A stretch of DNA of 55,207 bases from Thermoleophilaceae bacterium (GTDB taxonomy: Bacteria > Actinomycetota > Thermoleophilia > Solirubrobacterales > JACPNS01), in assembly GCA_016462645.1 (NCBI GenBank), contig JAEMSX010000002.1, forward strand, positions 1 to 55,207, given 5' to 3'. Position numbers and translations under genes: made by a program. The notes under the pieces are model-generated. The model ran no database searches, was not told where the DNA came from, and saw only the letters and a list, made by a program, of their open reading frames with translations. Within the stretch, counting starts at the first letter, position 1, and every line of letters begins with the position of its first letter. This document shows, in pieces, positions 8,270-16,633 of this stretch.

Positions 8270-9190
8270 ATGCGTAGGGACATCACCAGCGAAGACCTGA
8301 AGCGGTACTCGCCGCTCGCCGCGATCGTCGCCGTGTTTCTGATCGTGCTCCTCGTGCTCGTCACCAGCGGGGGCGACGACAACGCCGCGAAGGAGCCCGT
8401 CGCCGACAAACCGGCGACCAAACCGGTCGCCAAGAAGCCCGCAGTGACCGCGGCCACCGGCGCGACGGCCAACGTCACGCCGCAGTCCACCGAGAAAGTC
8501 ACGGGCGCGCACGACGACCCGGTGCCGATCCTGATGTACCACGTGACCAAGACCGCTCCCGCGGGTACGCCGTACCCGGAGCTCTGGGTCTCGCGCGACG
8601 ACTTCACGGCTCAGATGGACTGGCTCGCCGAGAACGGCTACACGGGAATCACGATGGCGCAGCTCTTCAACTACTGGGATGAGGGCTTCAAGCTGCCGAA
8701 GAAGCCAGTGGTCATCTCGTTCGACGACGGGTATCCCAGCCAGGCCTCAAATGCGCGCCCTGTGCTCGCGAAGCACAAGTGGCCGGGAGTTCTCTTTCTG
8801 GAGCAGAGGAACGTCGACAGTGCAGAGACCGGCTTCAAGACTTCGATGGTGAAGAAGCTGCTCGCCAGTGGATGGGAACTCGGTTCGCACACGATCAACC
8901 ACTCGGACCTGACGACGCTCGGTCCATCCGAACTCGAGGCTGAGGTGGCGGAATCAAAGGAGCGGATTTCCAAGCAGTTCGGTGTGCCGATCGAGTTCTT
9001 CTGTTATCCCGCCGGAAAGTTCGACGACGCGGCGGTTGCGGCCGTGGAAGATGCGGGCTACAAGGGCGCGACGACCGTCGAGGAGGGCGTGGCCACGCCG
9101 GACAAGCCTTTCGAGCTCAAGCGCATCCGCATCAATTCCGACGACGGGGTGGACGGTTTCGCCTCGAAGATGCAGTCGGCCGAGCAGTAG
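8270..9190 (+). CDS. Membrane-anchored polysaccharide deacetylase (CE4/NodB fold)
   Basis: Predicted metal-dependent deacetylase acting on N-acetylated glycans outside the membrane, 306 aa. One N-terminal TM anchor (about 17-38, SPLAAIVAVFLIVLLVLVTS) is followed by a Lys/Pro/Ala/Thr linker (about 42-80) and the NodB domain. Catalytic and metal motifs are SFDDGY (D152, D153), GSHTINH (H207, H211) and CYPAGKFDD. Peptidoglycan is the most likely substrate given its location, but the motifs do not tell which sugar is used. It lies 4 bp after obgE and 9 bp before proB and is an accessory member of this operon. Confidence 0.88.
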   Translation: MRRDITSEDLKRYSPLAAIVAVFLIVLLVLVTSGGDDNAAKEPVADKPATKPVAKKPAVTAATGATANVTPQSTEKVTGAHDDPVPILMYHVTKTAPAGTPYPELWVSRDDFTAQMDWLAENGYTGITMAQLFNYWDEGFKLPKKPVVISFDDGYPSQASNARPVLAKHKWPGVLFLEQRNVDSAETGFKTSMVKKLLASGWELGSHTINHSDLTTLGPSELEAEVAESKERISKQFGVPIEFFCYPAGKFDDAAVAAVEDAGYKGATTVEEGVATPDKPFELKRIRINSDDGVDGFASKMQSAEQ

Positions 9191-9199
9191 CCTGACCGC

Positions 9200-10300
9200 G
9201 TGTCCGTCGTAATCAAAATTGGCAGCAACGTCGCGACCGACGAGAGCGGCGGGATGCGTGACGACATCGTTGAGTCGATCGTGAATCAGGCGGCGGAACT
9301 GCACAAGTCCGGCACCGACGTGGTGATGGTGACCAGCGGCGCAATCGCGCGCGGGATCCAGCTTCTGGGTCTGCCGGGGCGCCCGACCGCGATGTCGGAA
9401 CTGCAGGCTTCTTCTGCCGTCGGACAGGGACAGGTGTACGCGGCATACGACAAGCTGTTTGACGCTCGCGGGATCTCCACCGGGCAGATCCTGCTCACCG
9501 CGACGGACTTCTCGACGCGCGCGACATACGTGAACGCGAAGCAGACGCTGCGCACGTTGCTCGACTGGCACGTCGTGCCGGTGATCAACGAGAACGACAC
9601 GACCGCGACGGACGAGATCACGTTCGGCGACAACGACTTCCTGGCCGCGCAGGTCGCGATCCTCGTTGGCGCGCGCCGTCTCGTACTCGCCACGGACATC
9701 GACGCGCTCTACACGGCGGACCCGGGCAAGGACTCGAGCGCGGAGCGCGTCGCGAAGGTCGACAGCTTCGCCGAGCTTGACGGGCTCGCGATCGGCGGGT
9801 CGGCGAGCGCGGTCGGCTCCGGTGGAATGCGCTCCAAGGTGCGCGCCGCGGAGATCGCCACCGCCGGCGGGATCGAGGTCGTGGTCTGCGGTGGCAAGAA
9901 GCACGGGGCCGTCGCTCGCGCCGCGGCCGGCGACACGGGGGAGGGCACGCACTTCGCAGCGCACCCGCAGCCGCAGAGCAGCTTCAAACTCTGGATCCGT
10001 TACGCGAAGGAAGCAAACGGCGCGCTGGCGGTTGACGCCGGCGCCGAGCGTGCGCTGCGAGAGAAAGGCACGAGCCTGCTGCCGGTTGGGATCGCCGGAG
10101 TGTCGGGTGATTTTTCGGCCGGTGACGCAGTGGACATTTTTGTCAACGGTGGCGGTGAGCGGCCGATAGGAAAAGGAATTGTCAATTACAACGCCGACGA
10201 GTTGCGCAGGATCAAAGGACTAAAGTCGGAAGCAGTCCAAGAACTGATGCCGCACGCCACGGACGAGGCGGTTCATCGCGACAATCTGGTGCTTACCTAG
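9200..10300 (+). CDS. proB: Glutamate 5-kinase with PUA domain
   Basis: First step of proline synthesis: L-glutamate plus ATP gives glutamyl-5-phosphate in the cytoplasm. The start is GTG 9200 (MSVVIKIGSNVATDESGG) and the length 366 aa. The amino-acid kinase domain (1-255) shows the N-terminal KIGSNV, VMVTSGAIARG, INENDTTAT, FGDNDFLAAQVA and GSGGMRSKVRAA motifs. A C-terminal PUA domain (about 275-355, ending GIVNYNADEL) is present, as in the long form of the enzyme. proA, its partner, lies 4 kb downstream behind a GNAT and the duplicated secreted genes. No Shine-Dalgarno is seen and translation may follow from the gene 9 bp upstream. Confidence 0.97.
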   Translation: MSVVIKIGSNVATDESGGMRDDIVESIVNQAAELHKSGTDVVMVTSGAIARGIQLLGLPGRPTAMSELQASSAVGQGQVYAAYDKLFDARGISTGQILLTATDFSTRATYVNAKQTLRTLLDWHVVPVINENDTTATDEITFGDNDFLAAQVAILVGARRLVLATDIDALYTADPGKDSSAERVAKVDSFAELDGLAIGGSASAVGSGGMRSKVRAAEIATAGGIEVVVCGGKKHGAVARAAAGDTGEGTHFAAHPQPQSSFKLWIRYAKEANGALAVDAGAERALREKGTSLLPVGIAGVSGDFSAGDAVDIFVNGGGERPIGKGIVNYNADELRRIKGLKSEAVQELMPHATDEAVHRDNLVLT

Positions 10301-10795
10301 ATGAACAACGAAATTGAGATGACATCCGCCGAGGACTTCGACGGCACGACGGTCGGCGCCAGTACGGATTTCGAGATCCGCGAACTCACCACGAGTGAAG
10401 CGGACATCGACAGGATCTACCCGATCATCCATCAGTTGCGCGACCACCTGAGCAAGGAAGATTTCGCGGAACGCTACGTGGAGACATATGAGGCGTCGAA
10501 TTACCGCATCGTCGGCGTGATGGTCGGCGACGAGCTGCGCGCGATCGCCGGCTTCCGCTTCCTGCTGAACATGGCGGTCGGAAACGCGTTGTACATCGAC
10601 GACCTCGTCGTTTCATCGGAGTGGCGCTCGGAGGGTTACGGCGCCGCGCTGGTCAAGTATCTGGAAGGCGTCGCGATCGCGATCGGCGTGGACGCAATTC
10701 GCCTCGATTCGGCGGTCCACCGCCTGGATGCCCACCGCTTTTATGAGCGCGAGGGCTTCTACTTCTACAGCAAGCACTTCGTTCGAGAGCTCTAG
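10301..10795 (+). CDS. GNAT-family N-acetyltransferase
   Basis: Predicted acetyl-CoA-dependent acyltransferase, 164 aa, with unknown acceptor. The ATG follows the proB stop with no gap. The N-terminal 25 residues are acidic and probably disordered. The GNAT core follows: IRELTTSEADIDRIYPII, then beta4 YIDDLVVSSEWRSEGYG with the R/Q-x-x-G-x-G/A-like EGYGAAL acetyl-CoA loop, and HRFYEREGFYFYSKHF at the end. Its place between proB and proA suggests a small-molecule or amino-acid-related substrate, but that is only neighbourhood inference. Confidence 0.85.
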   Translation: MNNEIEMTSAEDFDGTTVGASTDFEIRELTTSEADIDRIYPIIHQLRDHLSKEDFAERYVETYEASNYRIVGVMVGDELRAIAGFRFLLNMAVGNALYIDDLVVSSEWRSEGYGAALVKYLEGVAIAIGVDAIRLDSAVHRLDAHRFYEREGFYFYSKHFVREL

Positions 10796-10833
10796 CCGAC
10801 GCAACCTCGGCGCGCCGCGCGGGTTCTTGGTTC

Positions 10834-12138
10834 GTGCTGCTCGCGTTCAATCGCTCATTGATCTTCGCGTTGCTCCTGGTTGCAGGGGCGAGTTCTGCCT
10901 TCGCAGCGGGGGCTGAGGCGAAGCCGAATCCATTCGCGCGGTCGTGCGTCGCGAAGTCCAACCTCCCCGCGATCCGCACCTTCAAAAAAGGCGACGCCTG
11001 GCGCTCATCTGCCGCGTACAAGTTTCCGTTCTACGGGGACACCCCGCGCGGATTGAGCGACGTGCTCTGGAAACACATCGCCGGCTCCACGGTTCGCAAG
11101 GCCACGTACCCGGCGCCGAACCTGCCGTCGTGCCGAGTCGCGCGTTTCGGCACCGAGGATCGGGCGGCGCACAAGGGCGGCAGGCACTTTCCGATGCTCC
11201 TGCCGGTCGACGGCTCGATGACCTACGAGTTCAAGGACACCTTCGATCGTCACGTCGCGACGATCAACTACAGCGCGACTCCGCCCGACAAGCACCACCC
11301 GTCGCGCTGGGGCTGGTTCGTTGACGGAAAGTGGGCCGGTCACGACGCCACCCGCGCGTTCGAGGCTCAGTCCAACGCATGCAAGCTCACGGCCGTGCCG
11401 ACACTGGGCGGCTATCAGTGGGTGCGCGACCCGCGCTACCTGATGGTGCACTTCAGTCCGGTGCTCGGCTCGCCGGGCAAGGGCTACGCACCGTCCGGAG
11501 CCAAGAACCTGCGCATCCGCGCGTTCCTCGACCGGCGGGCCGTGCCCGCGGCGGTGCTCGCCGAGGCCGACCGGCATGACTTCGGCTGCGGCGATACGAC
11601 GCTGGCGCCGCGCCTTGCGAGTCAGACGCTGCAGGACTTCCAGTTCGAAAGCGGCCTCGGTCCGGGCAACTCGTATTTGCGCGGTTACTACTTCGGCGAG
11701 GGTCCGACGACGATCGCCGTGCTGCCGGGTGAGCGCCGCCTGTACAACACGTATCCGTACAACGTCTACAACCCGCGTCACCAGTTCAACCACGCGAGCT
11801 ACGCGATGGTGAACACGACGGCCGTCGCCGGCGGCGGGCTGGTGCGCGGCATCGTGCGCAGCACGGTCGACTACTTCACGCTGTTCGATGAGATGCGTTA
11901 TTGCGACCCCAACTACACGCTGCGGGGCATGCACGTGCGCAAGGGCAAGAAGCACTACAAGAAGTCGCTCTTCTTCGCGCCCTACACCTACAGCCCGATG
12001 AACAAGCCGACAGTCCGCTGGGTCTTCGGTCGCACGGACCCCAATCCGTCCACGCTCACCGCCGAGCAACAGGCGGCCTCACACAATCCGCTGAGCCAGG
12101 GCCTGTACGCCTGGATGCCGATCTACTGCGATCGCTGA
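10834..12138 (+). CDS. Secreted six-cysteine protein of unknown family (copy 1)
   Basis: 434 aa from GTG 10834. I do not recognise the family. A signal peptide (AFNRSLIFALLLVAGASSAF, cleavage near FAAGA) precedes the mature domain that starts KPNPFARSC. The gene at 12951-14303 is a full-length paralog with long shared stretches (AYKFPFYG, YPxPNLPSCR, RFGTEDR, WAGHDATRAFE, GSPGKGYAP, FNHASYAM, DEMRYCDPNYTLR, WMPIYCDR). Six Cys occur at matching places in both proteins, consistent with three disulfides in an exported, mostly beta protein rich in Trp and Tyr. No enzyme motif is evident. Its 3' end overlaps by 16 bp the 3' end of the converging transposase gene. Confidence 0.8.
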   Translation: MLLAFNRSLIFALLLVAGASSAFAAGAEAKPNPFARSCVAKSNLPAIRTFKKGDAWRSSAAYKFPFYGDTPRGLSDVLWKHIAGSTVRKATYPAPNLPSCRVARFGTEDRAAHKGGRHFPMLLPVDGSMTYEFKDTFDRHVATINYSATPPDKHHPSRWGWFVDGKWAGHDATRAFEAQSNACKLTAVPTLGGYQWVRDPRYLMVHFSPVLGSPGKGYAPSGAKNLRIRAFLDRRAVPAAVLAEADRHDFGCGDTTLAPRLASQTLQDFQFESGLGPGNSYLRGYYFGEGPTTIAVLPGERRLYNTYPYNVYNPRHQFNHASYAMVNTTAVAGGGLVRGIVRSTVDYFTLFDEMRYCDPNYTLRGMHVRKGKKHYKKSLFFAPYTYSPMNKPTVRWVFGRTDPNPSTLTAEQQAASHNPLSQGLYAWMPIYCDR

Positions 12139-12713
12139 CTGAGGCGGCGTCTGGCGGCGGCCCTGGCTGCCCGCAGCTTCGATGTGTCGTTGAAGAACTC
12201 GATGTAGTTGGCGCGTCCGCCGAACGCTCGTAGCGGGATCGAGTCGTCGATGAAAGGGTCTCTGATTTCGCCGGTGTAGATGGGGTGGGTGCTGTTGGTG
12301 GTGCGGAGGGATTGGTCGGGATTGAGGTGGATGTAGGTGATCACGTTGATGATGTCGTCGCCGCCTTGGACGGGGCGGGCTTTGAAGGGCATTTCAAACA
12401 CTGGTCCAGTCGTTCCGTATCGGTCGTTGAAGTAAGCGGCGTAGCTCACCTTCGTCGCCCGGATGATGCGGCTGGTCGAATCGCCGCAGTTTCCGTTCTG
12501 GGTCAAGAGGTGTTGGTGGTTGCGCAGTTGCGCAGTCGCGAGGAGCTTCGGGCGTTCGGGGGCGGCGGTGAGGTTGATCATGCGCCGGAGGGTTGACTGG
12601 AACTCCCGCTGGTCTTTGTCATCGAGGAAGACCGGCTTGCGGTTGTGACCGCGGATCTGAGCGTGGATGAGTTGATTGGGGCGGTAGTTGCGTGTGCGGT
12701 ATTTGGAGGCCAT
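12123..12713 (-). CDS. REP-associated-type (Y1, HUH) tyrosine transposase
   Basis: 196 aa, on the opposite strand to its neighbours. The fold is recognised from the Y1 single-strand transposase pattern: a start around NYRPNQLIHAQIRGHNRKPV, the metal-binding HUH-type motif NHQHLL (H66, H68), the VFEMPFKARPV segment and the helix with YIHLNP (Y127, the likely nucleophile). The residue between the two His is Gln, where the family usually has a hydrophobic or Val/Phe residue. Length and motifs fit the single-copy REP-associated family (RAYT) rather than a full IS200/IS605 element: no tnpB partner is present. There is no Shine-Dalgarno upstream of the ATG. A 97-bp palindrome lies 79 bp upstream of its start. 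The stop lies inside the last codons of the convergent upstream gene. Confidence 0.85.
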   Translation of the reverse strand: MASKYRTRNYRPNQLIHAQIRGHNRKPVFLDDKDQREFQSTLRRMINLTAAPERPKLLATAQLRNHQHLLTQNGNCGDSTSRIIRATKVSYAAYFNDRYGTTGPVFEMPFKARPVQGGDDIINVITYIHLNPDQSLRTTNSTHPIYTGEIRDPFIDDSIPLRAFGGRANYIEFFNDTSKLRAARAAARRRLSQRSQ

Positions 12714-12791
12714 GCATGGTTAAGCGCTGGGGTGAGGAGGATTGACCCTGCTCGGATGGTGTATTTGTCATCGATAAGGATTCGGGATTGG

Positions 12792-12888
12792 CGCAAATTG
12801 CGGGAAAGTTTGTGGCTGTTGCAACACTGAACTGGCACCTGGTGCCAGTTCGGTGCAACAACGGATACAAACAATCCAGCAAATTGCG
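12792..12888. repeat. 97-bp imperfect palindrome (REP/BIME-like or cruciform element)
   Basis: The arms 12792-12839 and 12841-12888 pair around a single central T (12840) with no gaps: 37 of 48 positions are complementary. The core GAACTGGCACC / GGTGCCAGTTC (11 bp) is perfect. Outer blocks are GTTTGT/ACAAAC and TTGC/GCAA, and the ends are CGCAA/TTGCG. The direct repeat GCAAATTGCGG (12793-12803, 12879-12889) is part of the same symmetry. It lies between the transposase start and the second six-Cys gene. Such hairpins are the expected substrate type of RAYT enzymes, but ownership by this transposase is inference. No T-tract follows, so it is not a normal terminator. Confidence 0.85.
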
Positions 12889-12950
12889 GCTTTCGTCCAA
12901 ACTCCGACGAGGCACGCAACCAAACCCCAGCGCCCGTGTTCCAATCAACA

Positions 12951-14303
12951 ATGCAGCTCCGCCACCCCCGCCACATCCTCACCCTTTTATCGATGACCGT
13001 CTTTCTGACGGCGCTGATCGCTGGCGGCACTGCGGACGCGGCAAAGAAGACCCCCAAGCCCAAACCAAACCCCTTCGCCGCCACGTGCAATCCGGCCGCC
13101 CAGTCCGCCGCCATCCCCGGTTTTCACTCCGAGGACGCCTGGCGCGAGACCAAGGCCTACAAGTTCCCCTTCTACGGCTGGACCCCGGCCGGCCTGAACA
13201 CGATCACCTGGAAGTACATCACCGGGTCGAGTGTGCGCAAGGCGCGCTATCCCACGCCCAACCTCCCGTCCTGCCGCATCGGCCGGTTCGGCACCGAAGA
13301 CCGCACCTCGCGCAAGTCCAGTCGCTTCTTCGAATCGCTTGAGCCGATCGACGGCAGCACCTCCTACGAACTGAAGGACACCTACGACCGCCCCGTCGCG
13401 ACGATCGTCTGGACCGAGGATCCGCCGGTCAAGTACCACCCCTCCAAGTGGGGCTGGTTCATCAACGGCAAGTGGGCGGGTCATGACGCAACGCGCGCCT
13501 TCGAGGTCCAGGGCAACGCGTGCAAACTCGTCGCGACCACCACGACGACCGTCGTCGACGGCGTGCCCGTCACCACCCGCCAATGGGTGCGCGACCCGAA
13601 CTACATCATGATCGCCTTCAACCCGTCGCTCGGCTCGCCCGGCAAGGGCTACGCGCCGCGCCACACCAGTTCGCTCAGAGTCAGGGCATTCGTCGATCGC
13701 CGCGCGGTTCCGATCGCGATGCTGAATGCCGCCAACAAGTACGACTTCGGTTGCGGATCGACAACCGTCCCTGCGCGGCTCGAGAAGCAGACGCTCAAGC
13801 AGTTCATGTTCGAGAGCGGCTTCGGTCCGAACCGGGCGTACATGAAGGGCTACTACTTCGGTGAAGGCGCGAACACACTCGCCGTCCTGCCGGGCGAAGC
13901 GCGGCTGTACAACAACATGCCCTACAGCAACTACAACCCGCGCCCGCAGTTCAATCACGCGACCTACGCGATGATCAACTCGACCGCGGTCGCCGGCGGC
14001 GGGATGGTGCGAGGGATTGTCCGGTCGACGGTTGACCGCTTCACGCTCTTCGACGAGATGCGTTACTGCGATCCCAACTACACGCTGCGCAACGTCCAGA
14101 TCACGCGCTTCAAGAAGCACTACAAGAAGTCCCTCTACTACGCGCCCGAGAGCTACAGCTCAAGAAACCGACCGGCCGTGCGCTGGGTTTACGGCCGGCT
14201 CGATCCCAACCCGTCGACCCTGACGGCCGAGCAGGCGCTCGCGACCCAGAATCCCGCCAGCGTGAAGCTGTTTGCCTGGATGCCCATCTACTGCGATCGC
14301 TGA
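12951..14303 (+). CDS. Secreted six-cysteine protein of unknown family (copy 2)
   Basis: 450 aa from ATG 12951, preferred over GTG 12936 because neither has a Shine-Dalgarno and ATG gives the normal short basic n-region. The signal peptide (LTLLSMTVFLTALIAGGTADA) is followed by a Lys/Pro-rich stretch and KPNPFAATC. It is collinear with copy 1 throughout, including the six Cys and the terminal WMPIYCDR. The main difference is an insertion of about 8 residues (TTTTVVDGVPVT) after NACKL. A duplicate origin is clear; the transposase gene and palindrome now lie between the copies. Function is unknown; structure prediction would be the most informative step. Confidence 0.8.
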   Translation: MQLRHPRHILTLLSMTVFLTALIAGGTADAAKKTPKPKPNPFAATCNPAAQSAAIPGFHSEDAWRETKAYKFPFYGWTPAGLNTITWKYITGSSVRKARYPTPNLPSCRIGRFGTEDRTSRKSSRFFESLEPIDGSTSYELKDTYDRPVATIVWTEDPPVKYHPSKWGWFINGKWAGHDATRAFEVQGNACKLVATTTTTVVDGVPVTTRQWVRDPNYIMIAFNPSLGSPGKGYAPRHTSSLRVRAFVDRRAVPIAMLNAANKYDFGCGSTTVPARLEKQTLKQFMFESGFGPNRAYMKGYYFGEGANTLAVLPGEARLYNNMPYSNYNPRPQFNHATYAMINSTAVAGGGMVRGIVRSTVDRFTLFDEMRYCDPNYTLRNVQITRFKKHYKKSLYYAPESYSSRNRPAVRWVYGRLDPNPSTLTAEQALATQNPASVKLFAWMPIYCDR

Positions 14304-14328
14304 GCCCTCCGGTACCTTGTAGGGACCG

Positions 14329-15600
14329 ATGGCGACCGCTCAAAAGACCGTTACCGACATCTGCGCCGAGGCCAAGGTCGCCTCGCGCCAACTTGGCCTG
14401 CTCGACAGCGAGACGAAGAATCGCGCCCTGAACGCGATCGCGGACGCGCTTGACGCCCAGGCTGATCAGATCGTCGCCGCCAACGCGAAGGACCTCGAGG
14501 CCGGTCGCGAGAACAAGCTCGAAGCCGCCCTGATGGACCGCCTGATGCTCGATCATGGGCGCCTCGCCTCAATCGCCGATGACGTGCGCAAGATCGCCAC
14601 GCTCGAAGACCCGGTCGGCCGCCTGATCCGCGAGTTTCGCCTCTACAACGGCCTCGATGTGCGCAAGATCGCAGTCCCGCTCGGCGTGATCGCAGTTGTC
14701 TACGAGGCCCGTCCGAACGTAACGATCGACGCCGCCGCGCTGTGCCTGAAGAGCGGAAACGCGATCGTCCTGCGCGGCTCATCGATCGCCACGAATTCAA
14801 ACGCCGTGCTGGCGCAGGTCGCGCGCGATGCGATCGCGAGCGCCGGCGTCCCCGAGGCCGCGATCTCAATCGTCAATGGCGGCGATCGCGACGAACTGCG
14901 CGATCTCGCGACCCAGGAGGGCGTGATCGATCTGATCATCCCGCGCGGGGGCGAGGGTCTCAAGCACGCATTGAAGTCCGTCGCGACCGTACCGGTGATC
15001 TATGCCGCGGCCGGCAACAACCACGTGTACGTCGACGCCTCGGCCAACCTCGACTGGGCCGAAGAAATCGTCGTCAACGCCAAGGTTCAGCGCCCGGGCG
15101 TGTGCAACGCGGCCGAAACTCTGCTCGTCCACGAGGACATCGCAAAGGAGTTCCTCCCGCGTGTGCTCAAGCGCCTCGAGGCCGAAGGGGTCGAGCTCCG
15201 CGCCGACGCCCAGGCTCGCGCGCTCGCCGGCGTCGATGCCGGGGAGATCGCCGCCGTTGAGGACGCAGACTGGGACACCGAGTACCTCGCGCTGATCCTC
15301 GCCGTGCGCGTCGTCGATTCCGTTGACACCGCGATCGAGCACGTGAACCTCCACGGCACCGGCCACTCCGAGGCGATCGTCACCGACTCCAACACCGCGG
15401 CACACAAATTCACGACCCAGATCGACGCGGCCTGCGTCTACGTGAACGCTTCGACGCGCTTCACGGACGGCGGCGAGTTCGGCCTGGGCGCCGAGATCGG
15501 CAACTCCACACAGAAGCTCCATGCCCGCGGTCCGATCGCCCTGCGTGAGCTCTGTTCGTACAAATACGTCGTCGAGGGCGACGGACAGGTCCGTTCGTAG
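14329..15600 (+). CDS. proA: Glutamate-5-semialdehyde dehydrogenase
   Basis: Second step of proline synthesis: NADPH-dependent reduction of glutamyl-5-phosphate to glutamate-5-semialdehyde. 423 aa from ATG 14329 (weak AGGG upstream). It belongs to the ALDH superfamily: VPLGVIAVVYEARPNVT, CLKSGNAIVLRGSS and VPVIYAAAGNNHVYVD are visible. The catalytic Cys is C259 in QRPGVCNAAETLL. The end FGLGAEIGNSTQKLHARGP is typical of ProA. nadD begins directly after the stop codon with no gap, so the two are probably translationally coupled. Confidence 0.97.
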   Translation: MATAQKTVTDICAEAKVASRQLGLLDSETKNRALNAIADALDAQADQIVAANAKDLEAGRENKLEAALMDRLMLDHGRLASIADDVRKIATLEDPVGRLIREFRLYNGLDVRKIAVPLGVIAVVYEARPNVTIDAAALCLKSGNAIVLRGSSIATNSNAVLAQVARDAIASAGVPEAAISIVNGGDRDELRDLATQEGVIDLIIPRGGEGLKHALKSVATVPVIYAAAGNNHVYVDASANLDWAEEIVVNAKVQRPGVCNAAETLLVHEDIAKEFLPRVLKRLEAEGVELRADAQARALAGVDAGEIAAVEDADWDTEYLALILAVRVVDSVDTAIEHVNLHGTGHSEAIVTDSNTAAHKFTTQIDAACVYVNASTRFTDGGEFGLGAEIGNSTQKLHARGPIALRELCSYKYVVEGDGQVRS

Positions 15601-16215
15601 ATGTCCGGCAATGCAGTGCGAGTAGGAATCCTCGGCGGAACATTCAGCCCGATCCATCACGGTCACGTGATCTGCGCGCAGGAAGCCCGGATCCAGCTTG
15701 AGCTGGATTCCGTGCGCTTGATGCCGGTCGGCTCTCCGCCGCACCGCGACCTCGATACCGACGAGGATCCCGGCGACGCGCATCGCCTTTCGATGGTCAA
15801 GCTCGCCGTGATCGGCCAGCCCGGCCTGGAGGTCTCCACCGCCGAGCTCGACAGAGAGGGCACGTCTTACACCGTCGATACGCTGGCTCAGTTGGTTGAT
15901 CAAGAACCAGACACGCAGTTCACGCTGATCATCGGAGCCGATCAGGCGATGTCCTTCGGCAACTGGCGCGAACCCGAGAAGATCGCCGAGCTGGCCGACA
16001 TCGCGGTCGCCACGCGCGTCGACAACAACCGCGACGAGGCGATCGCAGAAGTGATCCGCGCCACGGGCGGCAAAGAGCCGCTGCCCTTCTCGATGCCGCG
16101 GATCGACATTTCATCCACCTTCATCCGCGATCGCGTCTATCGCGGAGAAACCGTTGCGCACCTCGTGCCGGCGGGCATCCCAGAATTGATTGAAGAGGCA
16201 CAGCTGTACCGATGA
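15601..16215 (+). CDS. nadD: Nicotinate-nucleotide adenylyltransferase
   Basis: Converts nicotinate mononucleotide and ATP to deamido-NAD in NAD synthesis. 204 aa. The nucleotidyltransferase signature GGTFSPIHHGHV carries the HxGH-type ATP site. GTSYTVDTLAQL, IIGADQAMSFGNWRE and the C-terminal ISSTFIRDRVYRG (ISSTxxR) are all present. The start is the codon directly after the proA stop. The last codons overlap rsfS by 4 bp (ATGA). Confidence 0.96.
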   Translation: MSGNAVRVGILGGTFSPIHHGHVICAQEARIQLELDSVRLMPVGSPPHRDLDTDEDPGDAHRLSMVKLAVIGQPGLEVSTAELDREGTSYTVDTLAQLVDQEPDTQFTLIIGADQAMSFGNWREPEKIAELADIAVATRVDNNRDEAIAEVIRATGGKEPLPFSMPRIDISSTFIRDRVYRGETVAHLVPAGIPELIEEAQLYR

Positions 16216-16619
16216 GCCAGACCAAAGAGAACAAGAACATCACAGGCGAGCAGATCGCCCGCCGCATCGCCGAGCTGCTGGACGACAAGAAGGGCGTCGA
16301 GATCGTCGCCCTGGACGTTCGCGGGCTCGCGAACTTCGCCGATTACTTCGTCTTCTGCAGCGGTCGCAGCGACCGCCAGACCAAGGCGCTGCACGACGCC
16401 GTCCGCGAAGGCATGAAGGCCGACCCGGGACTGCTCCCGGTGCACACCGAGGGCGAGCGCGAGCGTCGCTGGATCCTGCTCGACTACGGCGACGTGATCG
16501 CTCATGTGATGATCCCCGAGGTGCGCGAGTACTACCGCCTCGAGCAGCTCTGGAGCGACGCCCCGCAGCTGAAGCTCGAGCTTTCGCCCGCCGAGGCGAT
16601 CGCCGACGACGCTGCGTAG
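16212..16619 (+). CDS. rsfS: Ribosomal silencing factor RsfS
   Basis: Binds L14 on the 50S subunit and blocks subunit joining when nutrients are short. 135 aa. Family marks are KKGVEIVALDVRGLANFADYF, then CSGRSDRQTKALHDAV, and the C-terminal WILLDYGDVIAHVMIPEVRE followed by YRLEQLWSDAP. It overlaps nadD by ATGA at 16212, the usual nadD-rsfS coupling. The C-terminal AEAIADDAA tail is acidic. Confidence 0.95.
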   Translation: MSQTKENKNITGEQIARRIAELLDDKKGVEIVALDVRGLANFADYFVFCSGRSDRQTKALHDAVREGMKADPGLLPVHTEGERERRWILLDYGDVIAHVMIPEVREYYRLEQLWSDAPQLKLELSPAEAIADDAA

Positions 16620-16633
16620 GTGAGCGGCCGCCG

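Noticed and set aside
12578-13114. 178-aa minus-strand open frame over the palindrome region
   Set aside because: It overlaps the transposase start and the second six-Cys gene out of frame, with no recognisable domain.
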